Below are positions 28,622 through 33,620 of a stretch of DNA of 33,620 bases, piece by piece. This stretch comes from CAZUHK01 sp964620345 (lineage in GTDB: Bacteria > Planctomycetota > Phycisphaerae > Phycisphaerales > Zrk34): NCBI GenBank assembly GCA_964620345.1, contig CAZUHK010000011.1, positions 1 through 33,620 of the forward strand, read 5' to 3'. Position 1 is the first letter of the stretch. Each line of letters starts with the position of its first letter. Both the position numbers and the translations under genes were made by a program. The notes below the pieces were generated by a model. It was not told the DNA's origin, made no database searches, and saw only the letters and a program-made list of their open reading frames with translations.

Positions 28622-29513
28622 TCGCGCCGGCGCCCGCGTGGGCTGGCTCGCGGCGTTCTACCTGCTGCCCCTGGCGCTGGCCACCGGGTCGTGGCGGATG
28701 CTGCTGAGGCCCGGCGCGCGGCTTGGCCCGGGCGCGGCGACTTACGCGAGTTGGGTCGGCCTCGCGGTCAACTGGCTGCTGCCGGTCGCCCAGGTCGGCG
28801 GCGAAGTGGTCAAGGTCTGGCTGATCGGCCGGCGCGGCGTGGCCAACGAAGACGCCTTCGCCAGCGTCGTGGTCGACAAGACGCTCCAGGTCGCCACGCA
28901 GGTGGGCTTCACGCTGATCGGCCTGGGCCTGTTCGCCGCGCAGTACACGCAAAACGACCTGGTCGTGGGCATCCTCGCCGGGGCGGTGCTGCTGAGCATC
29001 GGCACGATCGTTTTCTACCGCGTGCAGCGCCGCGGCATGTTCGCGATGGTCGCAAAGGTGGTCGAGCGATTCATCTCCGCCGGTCGGGCCGAGCAGGTCC
29101 GCGCCGATGCGCACGCGGTCGATCAGCAGGTGCTCGCGACGTACGGCCGATCGGGCCGACTCGCCGTGGCGTTCGCCCTGCGTATGGCCTTCCGTCTGGT
29201 GATGGTCGGCGAGGTGATGCTCGCGGCGTGGATGCTGGAGGTCGACATCACACTCGGCGAGGCGCTGATCATCGAGAGTCTGGTTCAGGCCGTGCGGGCC
29301 GGAGCGTTTGTGATCCCCGGCGGCCTGGGCGCGCAGGACGGCGCGCTGGTCGCCCTGGGCCTGACCCTGGGCCTGGCGGCGCCCGATGCCCTGGCGATCG
29401 CCCTGGCCAAGCGCGTGCGCGAGCTGGCCGTGGGCCTGCCGGCCCTGGCCGCGTGGCAGTGCGAGCAACTGCGCGCCGCGCGACGCGACCAACCGCCGCC
29501 GCGTCGACTATGA
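28524..29513 (+). CDS. HpnL-like / UPF0104 integral membrane protein
   Basis: A 329-residue protein with about eight hydrophobic segments, of the large UPF0104 group that includes the flippase half of lysylphosphatidylglycerol synthases and HpnL of hopanoid clusters. Key blocks are NWLLPVAQVGGEVVKVWLIG (close to the HpnL form LLPVAQ.GG), ANEDAFASVVVDKTLQVATQ and AFVIPGGLGAQDGALVALGL. The likely role is lipid or lipid-linked substrate movement across the inner membrane; HpnL itself is associated with hopanoid biosynthesis but its reaction is not settled. The ATG at 28524 overlaps purK by 98 bases in another frame. The sulfotransferase follows after 34 bases, and an HpnN-type transporter lies convergent beyond it, strengthening the hopanoid or outer-membrane-lipid link. 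Confidence 0.75.
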   Translation: MKRATMLALAAGLAAFIALMVWRGWPATVALFDRAGARVGWLAAFYLLPLALATGSWRMLLRPGARLGPGAATYASWVGLAVNWLLPVAQVGGEVVKVWLIGRRGVANEDAFASVVVDKTLQVATQVGFTLIGLGLFAAQYTQNDLVVGILAGAVLLSIGTIVFYRVQRRGMFAMVAKVVERFISAGRAEQVRADAHAVDQQVLATYGRSGRLAVAFALRMAFRLVMVGEVMLAAWMLEVDITLGEALIIESLVQAVRAGAFVIPGGLGAQDGALVALGLTLGLAAPDALAIALAKRVRELAVGLPALAAWQCEQLRAARRDQPPPRRL

Positions 29514-29514
29514 T
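29509..29514 (+). promoter_or_regulatory. Candidate -10 element of the sulfotransferase gene
   Basis: TATGAT overlaps the TGA stop of the HpnL-like gene. A start near 29521 would give a leader of about 27 bases. No clear -35 is seen. Confidence 0.35.
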
Positions 29515-29547
29515 GCTCAGCCGCTCCAGACCCAACCAGGGACCACC

Positions 29548-30639
29548 ATGCTCTTCCATCCTTTAAGCGGCAGCGACCCGGCGACGCTGCTGTCGGTGCT
29601 GTGGGCCAACGGCCCGGTGCCGGCGCGGCAGTGGCCTCGCGTGGGCCTGGCCGCGGGCGCGGCGCTGGGCCGGGCGCCGTTCAGCTTGCTCGAACGCGCC
29701 ATCGCGCCCGCGATGCGCCGCCGCGCCCGCCCCATGCCCCCGCCGGTGTTCATCCTCGGCCACTGGCGCAGCGGCACCACCCACCTGTACAACACCATGG
29801 CCGGCACCGGGCGGTTCGGATTCGTCCCGCCCTTGGCCACCGGCCTGCCGTGGGACATGCTCGTGCTCGGCAGGCTGCTGCGGCCGTTCCTCAAGCACCT
29901 GCTGCCCAGGCAGCGCTACATCGACCGCATCCCCGTCCACCTGCACTCGCCCCAGGAAGACGAGGCGGCCATGGCCAACATGCAGCCCACGTCGTTCTAC
30001 CACGGCCTGTACTTCCCGCGCCGTTTGCGTGAGAACTTCATGGCCGGCGTGTTCTTCGAGGGCTGCTCGGAAAAGCACATCGCCCGCTGGCGGCGGCGCT
30101 TCACGCACCTGATGGACAAGCTGCACGTGCTCAACCAGGGTCGGCGCCTGCTGATCAAGAACCCCGTCTACACCGCGCGCATCGCGATGCTGCGCGAGCT
30201 GTATCCGCAGGCGAAGTTCATCCACGTCCACCGCGATCCGCTGGACGTGTTCGCGTCGATGCGGCACTTCTATTTCAAGCTGCTGAACGTCATGGCGCTG
30301 CAGCCGTACGACGAGGGGCTGATCGACGAGCTGATCCTCGAAACCTATCCCCGCATCATGCACCGGCTGACCGAAGACGCCGCGGCGCTGCCGGCCGGGG
30401 ACTTCGTCGAGTTCAGCTACGCCGAGCTGGACGCGCGGCCGCTGGCGGTGATCGAGCGCGTGTACGCCGAGCTGGGCCTGGGGGATTTCGAGGCGGATCG
30501 GCCGGCGCTGCAGCGTTACCTCGATTCGACGCGCGACTACCGCAAGAACCACCACGCCCTGCCCGAGCACCTGGCCGAGCGGGCCCGGCGCGAATGGGCG
30601 ATGTTCATCGATCGCTGGGGATCGCTGCGGGCGGCGTAG
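29548..30639 (+). CDS. Sulfotransferase-family protein
   Basis: A 363-residue PAPS-dependent sulfotransferase-type protein, which would move a sulfo group onto a hydroxyl or amine. The 5'-phosphosulfate loop is VFILGHWRSGTTHLYNTMAG (family GH.RSGTT). The second PAPS site is KFIHVHRDPLDVFASMRHFY, with the Arg and Ser that bind the 3'-phosphate. LLIKNPVYTARIAMLRELYP precedes it, and FVEFSYAELDARPLAVIERV follows, all typical. No clear signal peptide; the amphipathic N-terminus may touch the membrane. The ATG at 29548 was chosen because it starts the recognisable protein; AGGGA upstream is weak. Its 3' end overlaps the convergent transporter gene by 35 bases. The acceptor may be a membrane lipid, judging only from the HpnL/HpnN-type neighbours. 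Confidence 0.83.
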   Translation: MLFHPLSGSDPATLLSVLWANGPVPARQWPRVGLAAGAALGRAPFSLLERAIAPAMRRRARPMPPPVFILGHWRSGTTHLYNTMAGTGRFGFVPPLATGLPWDMLVLGRLLRPFLKHLLPRQRYIDRIPVHLHSPQEDEAAMANMQPTSFYHGLYFPRRLRENFMAGVFFEGCSEKHIARWRRRFTHLMDKLHVLNQGRRLLIKNPVYTARIAMLRELYPQAKFIHVHRDPLDVFASMRHFYFKLLNVMALQPYDEGLIDELILETYPRIMHRLTEDAAALPAGDFVEFSYAELDARPLAVIERVYAELGLGDFEADRPALQRYLDSTRDYRKNHHALPEHLAERARREWAMFIDRWGSLRAA

Positions 30640-33235
30640 GGTCGGGCGCGTCTTCGGGGCGCGGCTGGAGCATCGCGGGCAGCAGGATCAGCGTACACCC
30701 GACGATCAGCAGCAGGCCGAGCGTGAGCAGGATGCCCATGCTCGCGGTGCCCGGATGGGGCGACAGCGCCAGGCCGCCGAACCCGCAGAGGGTGGTAAGC
30801 ATGCTGAACAGCACGCCGCGCGCCGTGGAGGTCGCCAGCAGGCCGGCCCGGCCGGTCATCGCGCGGCGGCTGCGCTGGACCATGTGGATGCCGTTGTCCA
30901 CCCCCACGCCCAGCAGCAGGGGCAGTGCGATGACGTTGGCGAAGTTGAACGGCATGCGCAGCACGACCATCGCGCCCACGGTCATCACCCCGCCGCAGAT
31001 CAGCGGCAGCAGCACCACCGCCGACAGCCGCACGCTTCGCATCAGCATCATCAGCAGAACGAGGATGCCCGCCGCGGCGTAGATCAGGGCCATCACGAAG
31101 GCCCGGACGATGGCGCGGCCGGCCTCGACCTGGATCACCACCGGCCCGCCGGCGCCGGGCGCGACGGCCGCGACCGCGTCGACGAACGCCCGCCGCGCCG
31201 CGTCGGTCTGCATCGCGCCCGCGGGGCTGACCTGCACGCGATAGGTGCCCTGCTCGCTGATCCAGTGCGACTTGAGCTCGGCCGGCATCGACGCCAGGGT
31301 GACCGGCCCGGCCCGCAGCGCCAGGGCGAAGCCCTCCATGGCCGCGGGCAACGTGCCCAGCACACGCTCGTGCAAATCCGCGACCCAGGCCCGCTGCTGG
31401 GCCGGTGCCATCGCGTCGGACGCGTCCAGCCATCGGCTCAGTGAATCGTGCAGCCGGCCGCGCGGGCCATCGCTCGAAGCCAGCGCATCGCGGAACGACC
31501 GGATCGCCGCGATCTGCTCGTCCACCGGTTCGATCGTCAACCGCTCGGGGGTGAGCGACAAGCTCGGTTCGGCCAGCAGGCCGAGTTGCTGAATCTGCGC
31601 CAGCTTGGGCGGCTGATCTTTGGGCACCAGGTCGAACACACTGATCGCACGCTTGACCTGCGGCAGTTCGCGCAGGGCGGCGGTGACTTCCCGGGCGCGC
31701 TTGGCTGAATCGCACAGCACGATCGCCCCGCCGCTGGCGTCGGCCTGCTCGGCGGCGCGCAGGTCGCGCAGGGCCTGGACGGCCGGGCTGTCGGGCGGGC
31801 GCAGGTCCAGCGGGTCGGTGTTGAACCGGGCCATGGGAATCAACAGCCCGCCGGCCGCGGTGCACAGGGCGGTGACGGTGACGACGAGCACGGGGTGATT
31901 CACGGGCCGCTCGATGAGCCACTGCCACCAGGGGGGCGCGGCGACCTTGCCGGTGGTGCGGCGCTCGCGGGCGAAGCCCAGGGCCAGCATCGCCGGCAGA
32001 ACGGTGAGGGTGACGATCAGGCCGATGATCATGCCCCCACCGGCGATGATGCCCAGCTCGGCCACGCCGATGAACGCGGTGGGCACGAACGCGAGGAACC
32101 CCAGGGCCGTGGTCAGCGCGCACAGCGAGAGCGTGCCGGTCATCTGCCGGATCGCGTGGACGCGCGCCGCGCCGCGTGCCTCGCCGCGGCGGCGCAGCGC
32201 GCGGTAGCGCAGCAGGAAGTGGATCGCGAAATCGACGCCCAGACCCAGGTACAGCAGGGCGAAGGCGACGGAGATCAGGTTCAGCCGACCCACGGCGACC
32301 GTGGCGAACCCGGCGGTCAGCAGCAGGCCCAGCACCAGCGTGATGAGCGTGGAGATCACCATCCGCGCCGATCGCAGCGCGAAGTAGAGGACGATCGCGA
32401 CCAGGCCGATCGCGACCGGCCCGCCGATGAGCATGCCGTCCAGCAGCGTCTGCATCTCCTCGTGGGCCAGCGCCGCCTCGCCGGTCACGCGCACGCGCGG
32501 CCAGCGGTCGCCGGCCAGGCCCATCTGGGCCAGCAGGTCGTCGAGCGCCCGCATCGCGTCGCCACGTGCCGCCAGCTTGCCGAAGTCCGCGCCCGGCTGG
32601 GCCAGCACGATGCTCCGCGCGATATGATCGGCGCCGTCGGCGCCGCGCATCAGGCGTTGCCACGACAGCGCGCCCGGTTCGCCGGCGAGCTGGGCGCGCA
32701 CCACGCGATCGAGTTCGCCGAGCATCGCGTCAAGCCGCGGCTCGTCCGGCGCCGCGCGGGCGACGAACAGCCCCAGCGGTTGCAGCAGGCCCGCGAGCGA
32801 CGGGTTCTGGTTGAGCATGGCCAGCAGCGGCAGGGTCTGCGTGAGCCGCGTGCTGAGCCGCTGGAGCTCCTCGGGGTTCTGGTAGAGCAAACCGTGGCGG
32901 CGGAAGAACTCGTGGCCGTCGGGTCGATGCACGCCGCTGAACCGATCGGGTTGCTGTCGCAGGCGCTCGACGAGCCGCTGGGCGGTGAGGTGCGCCTGCT
33001 CGGGCGTGAGGGCCTCGACGATCAGCACCAGCTCGGGGCTGTTCTGTGGGAACAGGTCGCGGTAGCGCTGGTTCACCACGCGCGCCGGCAGTTCGTCGCT
33101 CAGCAGCGAGGCGGTGTCGGTATCGACGCGCAGCGCCGTGGCCGCGTAATACCCGCTGCCGATCGCGGCAAGCAGCGCGACGATCAGCACCAGCGAAGCG
33201 CTTGGGTAGGCGGGATGAGCGGTGGTGAACGGCAT
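30605..33235 (-). CDS. hpnN: Hopanoid-type RND/MMPL transporter (HpnN)
   Basis: An 876-residue RND-superfamily exporter with two similar halves, each one membrane segment, a large periplasmic loop and five more membrane segments (MMPL layout). The size matches HpnN, which moves hopanoids towards the outer membrane. Segment 1 is at about 13-33. LLYLGLGVDFAIHFLLRYRA in the first half and LPLLLGVGVDNGIHMVQRSR in the second are the paired GVD segments of this family. The C-terminus is a short proline-rich tail. The ATG at 33235 lacks an SD. It follows the acetamidase-like gene by 27 bases on the same strand, and its end overlaps the convergent sulfotransferase by 35 bases. Hopanoid as substrate is inferred from family resemblance; other lipids are possible. 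Confidence 0.8.
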   Translation of the reverse strand: MPFTTAHPAYPSASLVLIVALLAAIGSGYYAATALRVDTDTASLLSDELPARVVNQRYRDLFPQNSPELVLIVEALTPEQAHLTAQRLVERLRQQPDRFSGVHRPDGHEFFRRHGLLYQNPEELQRLSTRLTQTLPLLAMLNQNPSLAGLLQPLGLFVARAAPDEPRLDAMLGELDRVVRAQLAGEPGALSWQRLMRGADGADHIARSIVLAQPGADFGKLAARGDAMRALDDLLAQMGLAGDRWPRVRVTGEAALAHEEMQTLLDGMLIGGPVAIGLVAIVLYFALRSARMVISTLITLVLGLLLTAGFATVAVGRLNLISVAFALLYLGLGVDFAIHFLLRYRALRRRGEARGAARVHAIRQMTGTLSLCALTTALGFLAFVPTAFIGVAELGIIAGGGMIIGLIVTLTVLPAMLALGFARERRTTGKVAAPPWWQWLIERPVNHPVLVVTVTALCTAAGGLLIPMARFNTDPLDLRPPDSPAVQALRDLRAAEQADASGGAIVLCDSAKRAREVTAALRELPQVKRAISVFDLVPKDQPPKLAQIQQLGLLAEPSLSLTPERLTIEPVDEQIAAIRSFRDALASSDGPRGRLHDSLSRWLDASDAMAPAQQRAWVADLHERVLGTLPAAMEGFALALRAGPVTLASMPAELKSHWISEQGTYRVQVSPAGAMQTDAARRAFVDAVAAVAPGAGGPVVIQVEAGRAIVRAFVMALIYAAAGILVLLMMLMRSVRLSAVVLLPLICGGVMTVGAMVVLRMPFNFANVIALPLLLGVGVDNGIHMVQRSRRAMTGRAGLLATSTARGVLFSMLTTLCGFGGLALSPHPGTASMGILLTLGLLLIVGCTLILLPAMLQPRPEDAPDPTPPAAIPSDR

Positions 33236-33262
33236 GGCGTGCGGGCGGGACGAGGGCAGATG

Positions 33263-33620
33263 CTACCCGCTGAGCAGGGCCTTGGGGAAGCCGGCCGCGA
33301 CGGTCCAGCTCGGCTCGTTCACCGCCTGGGCGATCCGCACGTCGCACACCGCGGAGATCAGCATCATCGCCAGCGGCTCGGGCAGGTCGAGCGTGCTGGC
33401 GACGTGATCGAGCATCTGTTCGACCGCCTGGCGCGTCGCGGCACGCACATCCTGGCCGAGGCCGATGGTCAGGTGCAGACCATCACGCTGCTTCCACGGA
33501 TCGCGCGGCGGGGCGTCGACGACGATCCCCGAGGCGGGCGTGTCGGGCACGGCGGTGAGGCGAGCGGTGACCGTCAGCGGCGCCTCGTTCAGTTTGACCG
33601 GTTTTCCGGACCCGGTGGTG
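33263..33620 (-). CDS. Acetamidase/formamidase family, C-terminal part
   Basis: Only the last 119 codons are in the window; the gene continues past the right edge. GKPVKLNEAPLTVTARLTAV, WKQRDGLHLTIGLGQDVRAA and TRQAVEQMLDHVASTLDLPE, then PLAMMLISAVCDVRIAQAVN and FPKALL match the C-terminal end of acetamidase/formamidase (FmdA/AmdA) proteins, which hydrolyse short amides to ammonia and the acid. The active-site region is outside the window. It ends 27 bases before the HpnN-type gene on the same strand, so the two could be co-transcribed, although no functional link is obvious. Confidence 0.82.
   Translation of the reverse strand, partial: TTGSGKPVKLNEAPLTVTARLTAVPDTPASGIVVDAPPRDPWKQRDGLHLTIGLGQDVRAATRQAVEQMLDHVASTLDLPEPLAMMLISAVCDVRIAQAVNEPSWTVAAGFPKALLSG

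Overview
The window is a GC-rich, densely coded bacterial chromosome segment with 31 complete or nearly complete protein genes, one gene cut by the right edge and one tRNA. I see no insertion sequence, phage gene or CRISPR array. The gene set suggests a member of the Planctomycetota, probably class Phycisphaerae (inference). Pointers are the large helix-turn-helix/sigma-70-like protein, the futalosine-pathway gene mqnA, the Thermus-type isocitrate dehydrogenase, PAC2 and HPF proteins, hopanoid-type membrane proteins, and many start codons without a Shine-Dalgarno sequence.

Layout. 1-2585: atpG, two unrecognised genes and a 190-base gap. 2586-4790: lptB, a small alpha/beta hydrolase flanked by short repeats, a striking pair of 7-copy 8-base arrays, then a 50-residue membrane peptide overlapping a PEGA lipoprotein. 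4903-7694: mqnA, the sigma-like protein and a DUF2007 protein. 7704-10025: a ThuA-like protein (minus), a tail-anchored small protein and hemC. 10035-13740 (minus): phoR, phoB and, upstream of them with its own terminator, a phosphate-selective-type porin. 13741-14284: the longest non-coding gap. 14285-16960: a GH78 alpha-L-rhamnosidase. 17037-18518 (minus): a PAC2 protein, hpf and tRNA-Ala(GGC). 18797-22123: a peptide-type ABC importer (binding protein plus two permeases, no ATPase). 22191-25263 (minus): ppc behind a small winged-helix regulator. 25370-30639: icd, purE, purK, an HpnL-like protein and a sulfotransferase. 30605-33620 (minus): an HpnN-type RND exporter preceded by the end of an acetamidase/formamidase.

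How the genes work together. The Pho two-component pair sits next to a porin of the family used for phosphate uptake. The winged-helix gene is apparently co-transcribed with ppc and divergent from icd. A perfect 20-base palindrome lies between them, which suggests one switch acting on oxaloacetate supply and isocitrate oxidation. purE and purK carry out consecutive steps of purine synthesis. The HpnL-like protein, sulfotransferase and HpnN-type transporter may form a lipid modification and transport group.

Most notable observations: (a) two 7 x 8 base arrays, inverted relative to each other, one of which may supply a -35 element; (b) a recurring TANNNT hexamer exactly 7 or 9 bases before SD-less starts, suggesting leaderless transcription, while genes with a longer leader carry an SD; (c) the multi-HTH sigma-like protein; (d) the palindromic operator at the ppc/icd node; (e) a 98-base same-strand overlap of purK with the next gene. 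All functions are read from sequence by eye; no database search was run.
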